Positions 20,776-32,225 are shown, numbered from the stretch's first letter. The stretch: DNA of 64,000 nucleotides from Nitrincola sp. A-D6 (GCF_000764495.1 NZ_JRLB01000010.1:43807-107806); one strand, 5' to 3'. Notes: generated by a model not told the origin, from the letters alone. Made by a program: numbers and translations.

Positions 20776-22287
20776 TTAGCTGATCTCCCAAACCATTTAA
20801 AATCCGACGCACTTCAGGGATCAGATCGGTTGCCAGCAAACCGCGCTCACCCGATTTCGCTACACACCGATCAGCCGCTACAGCATGAGCATACACACCC
20901 AGGCGGGCCGCATCGACAGGCTTCAACCCCTGCGCCATTAATGCACCGATTATGCCTGACAATACATCGCCCATGCCACCACTGGCCATTCCCGGATTGC
21001 CAGCGCTACAAAGATGGATTACGTCACCATCATAAGTGAGCGACCCCGCCCCCTTGAGCACGACCGTACCACCAAATCGCCCTTGCAGGGCTTTAATAGC
21101 CGCAAAGCGGTCCTGTTGTATATCATCCACCGTACAGCCTAATAACCGCGCCGCTTCACCCGGGTGCGGCGTAATCACTCGCCGATGACTGTATCGATCA
21201 GTACTAGCTACCAGATAATTCAGTGCATCGGCATCTAATACCTGAAAATTTGCTGATTTCAACACCTGCTGCATCAACTGATCGGCCCAGGCACTATCGC
21301 CTAATCCAGGACCTGCCACCACAACTGTGGCCTTTTCAAGCAGAGGTAACAGAGCCTGACCGGAACCAACACCCAACGCCATAACTTCCGGCAGACGCGT
21401 CAAAGCCGCTACAACATGCTCACTCCGTGTAGCTAAAGACACCAGACCGCTGCCACTACGAGCCGCACTCTGGGCCGCCATCAATGCGGCGCCACCCAAC
21501 CCCAAACCACCACCCACCACCAGCAGATGACCAAAACAGCCCTTATGGGCTGAGCGCTGACGCGCAGGCAATAGTTCTTCCAAATCATCCTGGTCGGTGC
21601 GAAACACGCTAACAGGTACGCGCTCATAGAGCTCGTCCGGCACCCGCAACCCGTCAAACAGTAGGCGTCCGCAGTAGTTCACCCCTTCATGCGTCAGCAG
21701 CCCTTGCTTGGCACCAATAAAGGTTAAGGTCACGGCGGCTTTGACTGCCACACCCAATACCTGACCCGTATCGCTACACAAACCTGAGGTATATCTACCG
21801 CGACCACCGGTCGATGCTGATGGTTCAACTTGATAATAGCGTCACGAACAGTACCTCTCACCTCGCCACTGATGCCTGTACCCAGCATCGCATCAACAAT
21901 CACTTCACCATTGAATTCCTGTTGAGTCGACCAGGGCCGGGTTGTCACCCCGACCGCCTCAGCCCAGCGCCAGGCTTCCAGCGCCTCACCCTGCAACTGA
22001 TCAGCATAAGGCTCATTACCAAAGGTCAACACCTGCACCTCCAGGCCCTGCTGCTGTGCCAGCCCTGCTACAATCAGCCCATCGCCACCGTTATTACCGG
22101 TACCACAAAGCAGCGTCAGACGCTTCAGCTCAGGCCACTGCTGCTGTATCACCGCAAACACCGCATGCCCGGCACGCTGCATCAAGCGAAACCCGGGAAT
22201 AGCAAAAACCTCGGTTGCCTGTCGATCCAGCGCACGTGACTGCTCAGCTGTGTATAATGTTGAAGGCAGTGTGGTTCGAGTGATCAT
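20768..22287 (-). CDS. nnr: Bifunctional NAD(P)HX epimerase/dehydratase Nnr, one 1-base shift
   Basis: Repairs hydrated NADH/NADPH. The N-terminal epimerase half (AIPGFRLMQRAGHAVF-like region, LLCGTGNNGGDGLIVAGL) breaks at VAVDIP near 21765; the dehydratase half resumes as SGLCSDTGQVLGVAVKAAV and has VVGGGLGLGGAALMAAQSA, VITPHPGEAARLL and SAGNPGMASGGMGDVLSG (ATP/substrate motifs). Adding one C at ATACC-TCAGG restores the frame; the span is one base short of 507 codons. It leads the leftward cluster, opposite queG. Confidence 0.92.
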
Positions 22288-22323
22288 GCGGCATTCTCCT
22301 TAATCTATAACTGTTATTCTGGC

Positions 22324-23456
22324 ATGCATAGCGAACAGAGCAAGCAAAATCAGCCCTGGTCGATGATCTGTCCCTCAGAGAACTGGCTGATAAGATCAAA
22401 CACTGGGCGAGTGAACTGGGATTCCAGCAGTGCGCCATCACCGGCACAGACCTGTCAGCCGAAGCGGACAACCTGACAGAATGGCTGGATCAGGGTATGC
22501 AGGGCGAAATGCGCTGGCTGGAACAGCACCAAGCCAAACGCCTGGACGCATCACAGCTGCTTCCTGGTACCCAGCGCATCATCAGCCTGCGCATGGATTA
22601 TTTACCCCCTGAGACTGAGACTCTGCGTATCCTCAACAATCCGGATAAAGCCTATATCGCCCGCTATACCCTGGGCCGGGATTATCACAAACTGATGCGC
22701 AAGCGCATACAACAACTCGGCCAACGCATTGATGCACATATGCAACAAGACAGCGCTTTTCGCCCGTTTGTTGACAGCGCACCGGTACTGGAGCGCCCGA
22801 TTGCACGCAACGCTGGACTGGGCTGGATAGGCAAGCACACCCTACTGCTTAATCGCCAGGCAGGATCCTGGTTTTTTCTGGGCGAACTGTTCATCAATCT
22901 GCCCTTACCTGTTGATGCGGCGGAAACAAGCAGCCATTGCGGCAGTTGTCGTGCCTGCCTGGATATCTGCCCTACCCAGGCCTTTCCCCAACCCTATGTG
23001 CTGGATGCCCGCCGCTGCATTTCCTACCTGACCATTGAGCTGAAAGGCGCCATACCGGTTGAACTGCGGGCAAAAATGGGCAACCGGATTTTTGGTTGTG
23101 ATGATTGTCAGTTGATCTGCCCCTGGAACCGCTTTGCCAAGCATTCACAGGAAAGCGACTTCAAACCCAGGCACCAACTGGATGACATAGATCTGCTAAG
23201 CCTGTTTGAATGGGATGAAGCCACGTTTCTCAAACGCACCGAAGGTTCCGCTATACGTCGAACCGGATTTGAGGGCTGGCAGCGCAATCTGGCCGTTGCA
23301 CTGGGCAACAGCCGCGGAGGGGCCGAAGTGGAAGCCGCACTAAACCGACGCTTGCAATCCGGCTGTTCGGACATGCTCGCCGAACATATCCACTGGGCGC
23401 TGGCTCAGCTCAGAGGCGGAACAGATGGCGGCGGTAATGACGCAACTCTTCAATAG
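22324..23456 (+). CDS. queG: Epoxyqueuosine reductase QueG, frame broken near the N-terminus
   Basis: Cobalamin and [4Fe-4S] enzyme for the last step of queuosine in tRNA. Motifs: [27 protein letters not shown], two ferredoxin-like cysteine clusters ([25 protein letters not shown]) and [14 protein letters not shown]. An ATG at 22324 ([10 protein letters not shown]) leads in one frame to about 22350, after which the conserved [20 protein letters not shown] is in another; the span is one base short of 378 codons, normal for QueG. The 3' end overlaps orn by 47 bp, tail to tail. Confidence 0.9.
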
Positions 23457-23952
23457 AATCACGAATATCATCCAACGCCAGGTGGGCACCTTTCTTTTTA
23501 ATGCCCTCCATGATCGAGGGTTTCCAACGTTTTGCCAGCTCTTTGATGCTGCTCACATCGATATTACGATAGTGAAAATGCGCTTCCAGCTCTGGCATAT
23601 ACTTCACCAGGAAACGCCGGTCCTGACCAATACTGTTTCCACACATGGGTGAGACGCCTTTATCAGTATACTCACGCACAAACGCCAGCATCTGTTGCTC
23701 AGCTTCAGCCTCGGTGGTACGACTTTCACGTACCCGTGCTGTCAGTCCTGACTGTCCGTGCTGACGGGTGCACCACTCATCCATTTGCGTCAACAAGCTA
23801 TCTGGCTGATGCACCGTAATCACGGGGCTTTCCGCCAGCGAGTTTAAATCGGCATCGGTGACTATCGCTGCCATTTCAATGATCCGATCTTTTTCCGGAT
23901 CCAGCCCGGTCATCTCCAGATCGATCCATAGCAGGGCATTCTGTCGCGGCAT
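23410..23952 (-). CDS. orn: Oligoribonuclease
   Basis: 180 residues, DEDDh exonuclease that degrades 2-mer RNAs and pGpG. Acidic residues in [16 protein letters not shown], the [17 protein letters not shown] motif and [16 protein letters not shown] are intact. Its C-terminal codons overlap the queG C-terminal codons on the other strand by 47 bp. pGpG clearance links it to the c-di-GMP enzymes at the right end of the window. Confidence 0.96.
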   Translation of the reverse strand: MPRQNALLWIDLEMTGLDPEKDRIIEMAAIVTDADLNSLAESPVITVHQPDSLLTQMDEWCTRQHGQSGLTARVRESRTTEAEAEQQMLAFVREYTDKGVSPMCGNSIGQDRRFLVKYMPELEAHFHYRNIDVSSIKELAKRWKPSIMEGIKKKGAHLALDDIRDSIEELRHYRRHLFRL

Positions 23953-24059
23953 CCGCTAATCTCCAGTTATAATACTGTATTAAAGTTGCACTATAGATTA
24001 CCTTATCTTCAACAAAGAACGTAGCCTAAAACCCGGTCTTCAGGAAAGCATACCTACGC

Positions 24060-25085
24060 ATGAGTAAACGTAAAGTCACTCGACGCCAATCCTGGCGCAT
24101 CAGTAAAATTCAGCAGGAACGCACGGACCGCGCCAGCCGCACGGAAACGCTCATTGAAGAACAGCTTAGCGGCGGGGAGCTGGGCACAGAACAAAATGGC
24201 TTGATCATTTCTCACTTTGGTAAACAGGTGGATGTCGAGGCATTGGAAGGTGATACTCAGGGTGAAATCGTACGCTGTCATTTGCGTACGCATCTCGGGC
24301 AATTGGTTACCGGGGATCGAGTAATCTGGCGCCGCTCTCCGGATGGTGGCGTAGTGGTTGCCGTACTTCCCCGCAATAATCAGTTACAGCGCCCCAATAA
24401 CTACGGTGAGCTCAAACCGGTCGCGGCTAACATCGATCAGATCATCATTACTCTGGCACCAGAACCCAGAGCACATGCCAATTTGATCGATCGCTACCTG
24501 ATCGCCTGCGAACGCTCTGAGATAGAGCCCGTACTACTACTTAACAAAACCGACCTGATAAACCCGGCAAACAGGACCTGGCTAGACCCTATGCTGGCCC
24601 TTTACCGACAGATAGGCTACCGGATACTGGAAGCGTCCACTACTGAGCAATCAGGGCTGACTGAATTAAAAACCTTACTGGATGGCCGCATCAGCGTGTT
24701 TGTCGGACAATCAGGGGTTGGCAAATCATCGCTGATCAATGTATTGCTGCCCGGTATTGATCTGAAGGTCGGCGGCCTCTCCGAACAAAGCGGCAAAGGC
24801 AAGCACACCACCACTACAGCCAGGCTGTTCCACATGCCTGATGGTGGTGATTTGATTGACTCGCCGGGAATCCGTGAATTTGGCCTTTGGCATATGCATG
24901 AAGATGAAGTACTGGAGGGTTTCGTCGAATTCAGGCCCTTTATTGGTCACTGCCGTTTTCGTGATTGTAAACACCTGCAGGAACCTGGATGCGCACTCAT
25001 AGCTGCCGTAGATAACGGCGAAATAAGCGAACAGCGTTTTAAAAGCTACCGCATGATTCTTAACTCCATGCAAGAAACCCTGTAG
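24060..25085 (+). CDS. rsgA: Ribosome small-subunit GTPase RsgA (YjeQ)
   Basis: 341 residues. A basic N-terminus (MSKRKVTRRQSWRISKIQ), OB-fold, then a circularly permuted G domain with LLNKTDL (G4) before GQSGVGKSSLINVLLP (G1) and DSPGIREFGL (G3). Zinc knuckle CRFRDCKHLQEPGC near the end. It matures and checks 30S subunits. An AGGAAA lies upstream of the ATG. Confidence 0.95.
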   Translation: MSKRKVTRRQSWRISKIQQERTDRASRTETLIEEQLSGGELGTEQNGLIISHFGKQVDVEALEGDTQGEIVRCHLRTHLGQLVTGDRVIWRRSPDGGVVVAVLPRNNQLQRPNNYGELKPVAANIDQIIITLAPEPRAHANLIDRYLIACERSEIEPVLLLNKTDLINPANRTWLDPMLALYRQIGYRILEASTTEQSGLTELKTLLDGRISVFVGQSGVGKSSLINVLLPGIDLKVGGLSEQSGKGKHTTTTARLFHMPDGGDLIDSPGIREFGLWHMHEDEVLEGFVEFRPFIGHCRFRDCKHLQEPGCALIAAVDNGEISEQRFKSYRMILNSMQETL

Positions 25086-25121
25086 ACTAAATTTTTAAGG
25101 TCAGCTGTAGCGGAACTGCCC

Positions 25122-26756
25122 ATGTCGCGTAACCTACCCTCACCAGTCGGCCTGGATGAATGGCTCGATTTCTTTCAGGACAAGTCTTTACCTGTCCGGG
25201 CCAGTACGTCCGCCCGACTGACCAAGGCGCTTGATCACCCCTCCAGCAACCTGCTGACACTGGCGCCAATTATCCGTACAGATCCGGTACTTTGTTTACA
25301 TGTTACACGCGCCGCACAAATACTTCTCAGTGATAAAGAGGGCAAGATAGCCGGCATAGACCATGCGGTACAAACACTTGGTTTTGAGCGGATCACGCAG
25401 CTACTCAGCCAAGTCAGCCCTTTTCGTCTGAATCCATCCAGCACAGTACACACCCTGTTTATGCGCGCAGTTGCTGACAGCCACCACGCCGCCACTCAGG
25501 CCGCTGACTGGCAGAACAGGAAAAATGCCAATAACACCGAAGAGATCAAGCTGGCTGCGCTGCTTTATGGCTCTATACACTGGTGTGCCTGGCTCTACGC
25601 ACCACTACACAAAGAAGCCTATCAACGTAAAGTGATCGAGGAGGGTGTGGATGTAGCACTGGCAGAATATGATATATTTGGCTGTACGCTGCAGGAACTG
25701 GGCTTTCGCCTGGCGCAACGTTGGAAATTACCGGATTTAACAATAGAAGCACTAAGCCACGACACATCCCCTTCATCAGGCCTGCTAAACAAACTGCATC
25801 TCAAAGCCATGGGGGATCCACGCCTGGATGGCAAGGATCTGCGAGAAATTAATCACTTTTTACAACAACCTTTTTTCGCTGTAAAGCTAGCTAACTGGCT
25901 GGCTTTAACAGCCACTCGTGGCTGGAACACACCCAAAGCACGCCGCCTCTATGAAATCATCAGTGACTATCTAAGACTGGATCAACATGAAACCCTGGCA
26001 CGTTTGCATAGCACCTGTGCCGAATCCGCCAGACAGTATCACCTGCCCGGTGTACTTTCGCCCGCCAGTGAACTGTTATTAATTCCCTCTGCACAACCAA
26101 CGCCCGGAATACTCCGCAAGGCTGAACGGCAGCAACTGCAGGAAACAGCACCCGCTATCAGCACCCTAAGCAAGATAGAAGCAAGTCCTTCTGAATCGGC
26201 ACAACAATCAAATCAGTCAACCATTTCAGCACCCACAAGCTTTCTGGACCAGACGCTGTATAACAATATTGCTGCGGCGCTTCGACAAGTGGATAACAAC
26301 TACAGCAAAGCCGATCAGCCACTCAAAATGCTGTTACAGGGAATCCATGAAGGCTTGGGCATGTCTCGTGTCAGCATTATGCAGATAAGCCAACGCCAGC
26401 ATCAGCTTCAGCCGCTGATTAGCAAGGGCTTTGAGAATCAGCATCCGCTGGCTCACTATACTAACAACCTGGAAATACCCAGCCTGTTTAAGCGGCTATG
26501 CGATAAACCCACCTGCATCTGGTACAATTATCGTACATCTAATCGCCTGCTGCCGATGTTACCGACGGATTTTGAAAGCTGCCTGCCTAACCATGACTGG
26601 CTGATGATGTCACTGTTTGGTCCATCAGGCCCCCTGGCAATTATCTACGCGGATCAAGGCGAACAAGCACCACCCATAGCAGACTTTTACTTTGAGCGTT
26701 TTCGTTATTTAGGTTCATCCGCCGCACTGGCATTGAAACAACTATCACAGGAATGA
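25122..26756 (+). CDS. HDOD-domain signalling protein with a C-terminal GAF-like domain
   Basis: 544 residues. Residues 15-230 match an HDOD domain (SLPVRASTSARLTKAL, LLTLAPIIRTDPVLCLHV, GIDHAVQTLGFERITQLL), but the HD metal residues are not evident, as in HDOD proteins generally. A low-complexity Q/S/T linker (about residues 330-370) leads to a GAF-like segment (LKMLLQGIHEGLGMSRVSIM, GPSGPLAIIYADQGE). The stop overlaps the psd ATG by 4 bp, so the two are coupled. The signal sensed is unknown. Confidence 0.75.
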   Translation: MSRNLPSPVGLDEWLDFFQDKSLPVRASTSARLTKALDHPSSNLLTLAPIIRTDPVLCLHVTRAAQILLSDKEGKIAGIDHAVQTLGFERITQLLSQVSPFRLNPSSTVHTLFMRAVADSHHAATQAADWQNRKNANNTEEIKLAALLYGSIHWCAWLYAPLHKEAYQRKVIEEGVDVALAEYDIFGCTLQELGFRLAQRWKLPDLTIEALSHDTSPSSGLLNKLHLKAMGDPRLDGKDLREINHFLQQPFFAVKLANWLALTATRGWNTPKARRLYEIISDYLRLDQHETLARLHSTCAESARQYHLPGVLSPASELLLIPSAQPTPGILRKAERQQLQETAPAISTLSKIEASPSESAQQSNQSTISAPTSFLDQTLYNNIAAALRQVDNNYSKADQPLKMLLQGIHEGLGMSRVSIMQISQRQHQLQPLISKGFENQHPLAHYTNNLEIPSLFKRLCDKPTCIWYNYRTSNRLLPMLPTDFESCLPNHDWLMMSLFGPSGPLAIIYADQGEQAPPIADFYFERFRYLGSSAALALKQLSQE

Positions 26757-27625
26757 CCGTGAAAGATCGCCTCTTTATTCTGTTGCAAACCCTGATCCCC
26801 CAGCACTGGCTATCACGCAGCGTCGGTAAACTCGCTGACTGCCGTATTGTGTGGATAAAAAACCTGTTTATCGGCTGGTTTCATAAACGTTACCGTGTCG
26901 ATATGCTCGATGCGCAGGAAACCGATCCACTGGCTTATGCCAACTTCAATGCTTTTTTTACCCGTGCACTGAAAGCAGATGCCCGCCCCATCGACAAGGA
27001 TCAGGACACCCTGGTTTCACCGGCAGACGGTGCCGTCAGCCAGGCCGGACAAATCGAGCATGGCCGCCTGTTTCAGGCCAAAGGACGCAGCTATTCCCTG
27101 ACTAGCTTACTGGGTGGAGATGAATCTCGCGCGACGGAGTTTACCAATGGCAGCTTTGCCACCATCTACCTGTCTCCACGTGATTATCATCGGGTGCATA
27201 TGCCAATCAGCGGTGTATTGCGCGAAACCGTCTATATCCCCGGAGACCTCTGGTCAGTCAATCAAGTCACCGCCGAACAGGTAGACCAGTTGTTTGCGCG
27301 CAATGAACGTCTGGTAGCCCTATTTGATACGGAAGTTGGACCGATGGCGATGGTGCTTGTTGGCGCCATGATCGTTGCCGGTATCGAAGTGGTCTGGCAA
27401 GGCCAGGTGGCCCCTATGCAAAAAACACCCCTGGTGCTGGGTAAGCGCTACGATGACAGCATCAGCCTGAGCAAAGGCGACGAGATGGGACGCTTCAAAC
27501 TCGGCTCTACAGTGATTTTGCTCTTTGGCAAGGATGCAATTGAGTGGCATGGCAGTCTCACAGCAGGCAGTCCGGTCACGCTGGGAAATGCCATAGGCCG
27601 TATCCAGCAAAGTCCAGAAGAATAA
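26753..27625 (+). CDS. psd: Phosphatidylserine decarboxylase proenzyme
   Basis: 290 residues. Makes phosphatidylethanolamine at the inner membrane. The self-cleavage motif LGST (FKLGSTVILLFG) that creates the pyruvoyl group is near residue 248, and SPADGAVSQAG and DYHRVHMPISG are conserved substrate/autocatalysis segments. Begins inside the HDOD gene stop (ATGA). Confidence 0.95.
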   Translation: MTVKDRLFILLQTLIPQHWLSRSVGKLADCRIVWIKNLFIGWFHKRYRVDMLDAQETDPLAYANFNAFFTRALKADARPIDKDQDTLVSPADGAVSQAGQIEHGRLFQAKGRSYSLTSLLGGDESRATEFTNGSFATIYLSPRDYHRVHMPISGVLRETVYIPGDLWSVNQVTAEQVDQLFARNERLVALFDTEVGPMAMVLVGAMIVAGIEVVWQGQVAPMQKTPLVLGKRYDDSISLSKGDEMGRFKLGSTVILLFGKDAIEWHGSLTAGSPVTLGNAIGRIQQSPEE

Positions 27626-27700
27626 CCCCACAAGGCAGCGGATGAATCCTGTCGCGTCCTTGTCTACAATAGAAGTTCTAACGATTTTTTGTATCACAGG

Positions 27701-28753
27701 ATGAATCTGGCTATGCACAGCTTATGGCACACACTGGCTTTACCCGATCAGTTGAGCTTTGAAGAGGCGGGCATTATCGGGCCGTTTTCTGACCCGGCCA
27801 GTGACGGCTTGTTTACACCCCTGCTACACCAGCAGATGATCAGGGTCGAAGGCAAGGATGCTTTCAGCTTTTTACAGGGACAGCTCAGCTGTGACCTGCG
27901 TGATATCAGTACCGAGATGACCCGGCTCGGAGCGCACTGCAATATCAAAGGCCACATGCTTAGTCTGTTTCGGGTGATTCAGCCTGAAGAGAACATCTTC
28001 TGGCTCAGAGGCAGTCTAGACTTGAGTGAAAAGGCCCTGGCACAGTTAAAAAAATACATTATTTTTTCCAAAGCCACGGCTGAAATCGATAACGACCTGA
28101 TTGGATTGGGCGTGCAGGGAAAAGCAGCAGCCACCCGGCTGAGCCAACTGTTTGATCTGCCTGAAGAGAGCTTACCCTCACAGCCCGGACAGGCTATTAG
28201 ACTAGAGCAGATCAGTGTTGTCTGTGTGGGCGAGCAGCGCTTTGAGCTCTGGGCCGCAACGACGGCACTGGCCCCCCTGCTTACCCAGCTGCAACAGATG
28301 CTATCCCTGATGCCACTGCAGCAGTGGCTGCTGAGTGATATTCAGGCTGGCATTCCTGATCTACGCCAGGAAACCTCTGAAGCCTTTATTCCGCAGATGA
28401 CTAACTTGCAGGAATTTGAAGGGATCAGCTTTCGCAAAGGCTGCTATACCGGACAAGAGATCATTACGCGTCTGCAGCACCGCGGCCAGTTAAAGCGCCC
28501 CATGTACCTTGCGCGTGTGCATACGCAAAGCCTGCCCTTACCGGGTACCCCGCTACACTGTGAGAACAAGGATAACGTGGGTCAGGTGGTATTGGCAGCC
28601 GAAACTGGACAGGCAGGGGAATTTGAGTTGCTGGCGGTGATACTGAAAACACGCGCTGAAGAGGATTCAGTCATGCTACCGGATCAAAGCCCACTGCAAC
28701 TGCTGGAACTCCCCTACTCACTTGACGCCCGGCTGTTCGAAAGTAAGCGCTGA
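27701..28753 (+). CDS. ygfZ: tRNA-modifying/Fe-S repair protein YgfZ
   Basis: GcvT-like folate-binding protein that supports MiaB and other Fe-S enzymes. The signature KGCYTGQEIITRLQHRGQ with the essential cysteine is present near residue 245, preceded by IPQMTNLQEFEGISF. Several in-frame starts exist (27701, 27713); 27701 is taken provisionally. The stop abuts the ung stop with no gap. Confidence 0.9.
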   Translation: MNLAMHSLWHTLALPDQLSFEEAGIIGPFSDPASDGLFTPLLHQQMIRVEGKDAFSFLQGQLSCDLRDISTEMTRLGAHCNIKGHMLSLFRVIQPEENIFWLRGSLDLSEKALAQLKKYIIFSKATAEIDNDLIGLGVQGKAAATRLSQLFDLPEESLPSQPGQAIRLEQISVVCVGEQRFELWAATTALAPLLTQLQQMLSLMPLQQWLLSDIQAGIPDLRQETSEAFIPQMTNLQEFEGISFRKGCYTGQEIITRLQHRGQLKRPMYLARVHTQSLPLPGTPLHCENKDNVGQVVLAAETGQAGEFELLAVILKTRAEEDSVMLPDQSPLQLLELPYSLDARLFESKR

Positions 28754-29437
28754 TCAAATCTGAGCGGGTAGTTGCCAATTGATCGGCGTACGCCCTTGCT
28801 CAATCAGCCATTGATTGGCCTGACTGAAATGACGGCAGCCCAGAAATCCGCGATGTGCTGAAAGTGGTGACGGGTGCGGTGCTTTCAGAATCAGGTGACG
28901 CTGCTGATCTATCCCGGCACCTTTTTTCTGGGCATAACTGCCCCAGAGCATAAACACCACCGAATCACACTGCTGATTAACCACCTCAATCACCTTGTCG
29001 GTGAAGGCCTCCCAGCCCTGCCCCTGATGGGCATTGGCTTGCCCCTGCTCAACTGTCAGCACGGCATTGAGCAGCAGCACCCCCTGAGACGCCCAACTGT
29101 CCAGAAAACCGTGCCCAGGAGGTTGAATCCCCAGATCGGCCTGCAGTTCTTTGTAAATATTCTGTAGCGAAGGTGGAACACGCACGCCAGGCTTAACCGA
29201 GAAGCACAAGCCATGTGCCTGCCCCGGTTGATGGTAAGGGTCCTGTCCGAGAATCACCACCCTCACCTGCTCCGGTGGCGTGGCCTCCAGGGCATGAAAC
29301 CAATCGGATGAGGGCGGAAAAATCACCTTATGCTGATCTTTTTCCGTCCGCAGAAACTGCTTCAATGCCTGCATATAGGGCTTTTGAAACTCGTCATCCA
29401 GATAGGGCTTCCAGCCCGGCGCGCGATCCAGTGCCAT
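28754..29437 (-). CDS. ung: Uracil-DNA glycosylase
   Basis: 227 residues, family 1 UDG removing uracil from DNA. Water-activating loop [18 protein letters not shown] with catalytic Asp, and the leucine-intercalation loop [13 protein letters not shown] are intact. It ends directly against ygfZ and starts 3 bp downstream of the lysS stop on the same strand. Confidence 0.97.
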   Translation of the reverse strand: MALDRAPGWKPYLDDEFQKPYMQALKQFLRTEKDQHKVIFPPSSDWFHALEATPPEQVRVVILGQDPYHQPGQAHGLCFSVKPGVRVPPSLQNIYKELQADLGIQPPGHGFLDSWASQGVLLLNAVLTVEQGQANAHQGQGWEAFTDKVIEVVNQQCDSVVFMLWGSYAQKKGAGIDQQRHLILKAPHPSPLSAHRGFLGCRHFSQANQWLIEQGRTPINWQLPAQI

Positions 29438-29440
29438 GAC

Positions 29441-30946
29441 CTAGCCGCGTGGCCGCATAGCGGGGAACAACACCACATCGCGGATAGACGGTGAATCCGT
29501 AAACAACATCACCAGACGGTCTATGCCGATGCCCTCACCTGCAGTGGGTGGCAGGCCATATTCCAGCGCGTTGATATAATCGGCATCGTAATGCATGGCT
29601 TCATCGTCACCGGCATCCTTTTCTGCCACTTGCCGACGAAAACGCTCAGCCTGATCTTCGGCATCGTTAAGCTCCGAGAAACCATTCGCCAACTCCCGAC
29701 CACCGACAAAAAACTCAAAACGGTCGGTAACATGGGGATTATGATCACTTAGGCGTGCCAGCGGGCTGACTTCAGTCGGGTATTCAGTGATAAAGGTTGG
29801 CTGATCCAGATGATGCTCGACAGTTTTATCGAAGATTTCCATCTGGATACGACCCAGACCCCAGTTGTCCATCAGATTGATATGCAAACGCTCAGCAATC
29901 TGGCGTGCGGCATGCTCATCAGCCAAAGCCTCAGGTTTGATATCCGGGTTGTAGTGCAAAATGGAGTCAAACACGCTGATGCGACGGAATGGCTGGCTCA
30001 AGTCATATTCAAAGGCTTCCAGCACCTCGCCCTCTTCATTACGGATGGTATTGGTCAGGGTGGTGGTACCGAGAATATCCCGGGCCAAAGTGCGCAGCAT
30101 ATCTTCAGTCAAATCCATCAGATCATGGTAGTCGGCATAGGCCTGATAGAATTCAATCATGGTAAATTCGGGATTATGCCGGGTCGACAGGCCTTCATTA
30201 CGGAAGTTACGGTTGATCTCGAACACCCGCTCAAAGCCACCCACAACCAGACGCTTCAGGTAGAGCTCCGGGGCGATACGCAGGTACATTTGCAGATCCA
30301 GCGCATTATGATGGGTGACAAACGGACGCGCGGTAGCACCACCGGGAATACTGTGCAGCATGGGGGTTTCCGCTTCAATGAAGCGGCGTGCCGACAGATA
30401 CTGGCGTATACCGGAGACAATCTTTGAACGCACCTCAAACACCCGACGCGAATGCTCGTTGGTAATCAGATCGACATAGCGCTGACGGTAGCGCATTTCG
30501 GTATCCTGCAAGCCTTTATGCTTTTCCGGCAAGGGTCGCAGACTTTTGGTCAGTAGCTGATTTTCAGCCATATCCACATACAGATCGCCCTTGCCTGACT
30601 TATGCAGCACCCCGCGCACACCGATAATATCACCCAGATCCAGGGACTTGGCAAAAGGGCGTGCGGCTTTATTCACATACAGCTGAATCCGGCCACTCAT
30701 ATCCTGCAGCACCATAAACGCGCCACGATTGAGCATGACACGCCCAGCAACCGCTACCAGATTACCCTCTGCTTCCAGCGCTTCTTTGGTTTTATCACCA
30801 TGCGCGGCCTGCAGGTCCGCAGCATAGCTGTCGCGTCTGAAGGTATTCGGAAACGCACCACCCTGCTGTTCACGTAACTGACGCAGTTTTTCACGGCGTT
30901 CAGCAATCAGGCGGTTTTCATCTTGCGGTTGATTCACTTCGGACAT
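29441..30946 (-). CDS. lysS: Lysyl-tRNA synthetase, class II
   Basis: 501 residues. OB-fold anticodon domain, then class II motifs: [20 protein letters not shown] (motif 2) and [16 protein letters not shown] (motif 3). Charges tRNA-Lys; a tRNA-Lys gene is at 60863. Follows prfB by 35 bp, the classic prfB-lysS pairing. Confidence 0.97.
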   Translation of the reverse strand: MSEVNQPQDENRLIAERREKLRQLREQQGGAFPNTFRRDSYAADLQAAHGDKTKEALEAEGNLVAVAGRVMLNRGAFMVLQDMSGRIQLYVNKAARPFAKSLDLGDIIGVRGVLHKSGKGDLYVDMAENQLLTKSLRPLPEKHKGLQDTEMRYRQRYVDLITNEHSRRVFEVRSKIVSGIRQYLSARRFIEAETPMLHSIPGGATARPFVTHHNALDLQMYLRIAPELYLKRLVVGGFERVFEINRNFRNEGLSTRHNPEFTMIEFYQAYADYHDLMDLTEDMLRTLARDILGTTTLTNTIRNEEGEVLEAFEYDLSQPFRRISVFDSILHYNPDIKPEALADEHAARQIAERLHINLMDNWGLGRIQMEIFDKTVEHHLDQPTFITEYPTEVSPLARLSDHNPHVTDRFEFFVGGRELANGFSELNDAEDQAERFRRQVAEKDAGDDEAMHYDADYINALEYGLPPTAGEGIGIDRLVMLFTDSPSIRDVVLFPAMRPRG

Positions 30947-30981
30947 GAAGTTATTACCCTAATCTGTAAGTTTTCGATTAA

Positions 30982-32076
30982 TCAGAGGCCAGCTTTCAGG
31001 CTGGCTACAATAAACTGATCCAGATCGCCATCCAGCACACGATCACAATTGGAAGTTTGTACATGGGTGCGCAGATCCTTGATACGCTGATCATCCAGCA
31101 CATAAGAACGTATCTGACTCCCCCAACCGATATCGGCTTTAGAATCTTCCAGTTCCTGAGCAGCGGCATTGCGTTTCAGCATTTCCATTTCATAGAGCTT
31201 TGAGCGCAACTGCTTCATACACACATCACGGTTCTGATGTTGTGAACGCGCCGACTGGCTTTGTACTACGATACCGGAGGGTTCGTGAGTAATACGCACG
31301 GCCGACTCTGTCCGGTTAACATGCTGACCACCGGCGCCCGATGCACGGTACACATCGACACGCAGATCCGCCGGGTTGATCTCTATATCGATATTGTCGT
31401 CTATTTCCGGTGCCACAAACACCGACGCAAAGGAGGTATGCCGGCGACCACCTGAATCGAAGGGTGACTTACGCACTAAACGGTGCACTCCGGTTTCGGT
31501 ACGCAGCCAACCAAAGGCATACTCACCCTCAAAACGAATGGTGGCACTTTTGATACCAGCGACATCACCATCGGACACTTCAATCAGCTCAGTTTTGAAG
31601 CCTTTGTCTTCACCCCAACGCAGATACATGCGCAACATGATATTGGCCCAATCCTGGGCTTCAGTACCACCTGACCCAGACTGAATATCCACAAACGCAT
31701 TATTGGCATCGGCTTCACCGGAAAACATCCGCCGAAACTCCATATCATCGAGCTTCTTACCCAGCGCACTGACCTCAGCTTCAACTTCGGTTACAGTTTC
31801 CTGATCATCTTCTTCAACAGCCAGATCCAGCAGATCACGTGCATCACCGATACCCGCCGTTAATTCATCCAGAGTTGCAACGGTCGTGCTGAGGCTGTTG
31901 CGTTCACGACCTAACTGTTGAGCATTCTCCGGGTTACTCCAGATATCCGGACTCTCCAGTTCGCGTTCCACTTCCTCAAGACGCTCGCGCTTGCCATCGT
32001 AATCAAGATAGCGTTTCAGCGTAGCGGTACGCTCAGCAAAGTCTTTAAGACTGTTAAGAATCGGATTGATTTCCAT
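30982..32076 (-). CDS. prfB: Peptide chain release factor 2, no programmed frameshift
   Basis: 364 residues. The GGQ catalytic loop ([17 protein letters not shown]) and the SPF stop-codon recognition motif ([15 protein letters not shown]) are intact. In most bacteria prfB needs a +1 frameshift at CTT TGA C near codon 26. Here the site reads CTT GAT in frame and no Shine-Dalgarno-like AGGGGG precedes it, so the gene is read straight through. A missing T in CTTTGAT could mimic this, but the absent stimulator argues for real loss. Confidence 0.94.
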   Translation of the reverse strand: MEINPILNSLKDFAERTATLKRYLDYDGKRERLEEVERELESPDIWSNPENAQQLGRERNSLSTTVATLDELTAGIGDARDLLDLAVEEDDQETVTEVEAEVSALGKKLDDMEFRRMFSGEADANNAFVDIQSGSGGTEAQDWANIMLRMYLRWGEDKGFKTELIEVSDGDVAGIKSATIRFEGEYAFGWLRTETGVHRLVRKSPFDSGGRRHTSFASVFVAPEIDDNIDIEINPADLRVDVYRASGAGGQHVNRTESAVRITHEPSGIVVQSQSARSQHQNRDVCMKQLRSKLYEMEMLKRNAAAQELEDSKADIGWGSQIRSYVLDDQRIKDLRTHVQTSNCDRVLDGDLDQFIVASLKAGL

Positions 32077-32181
32077 TTTATAACCTAGAACTCCGGCATT
32101 GGCAAAAAAGAGAGGTATTCTAACTGATATCGAGGATTGATTGAATGTTCTGAGCGGAGTTTAGCAAGGGGGGGTTAAACA

Positions 32182-32207
32182 AATGGAGCAGCCAAAGCTG
32201 CTCCATT
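32182..32207. terminator. Hairpin downstream of the cytochrome c' gene
   Basis: AATGGAGCAGC, a short loop and GCTGCTCCATT form a strong stem 19 bp beyond the cytochrome stop; a T-rich stretch follows on the minus strand. Confidence 0.65.
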
Positions 32208-32225
32208 AATCAGAAGTAAGCAACC

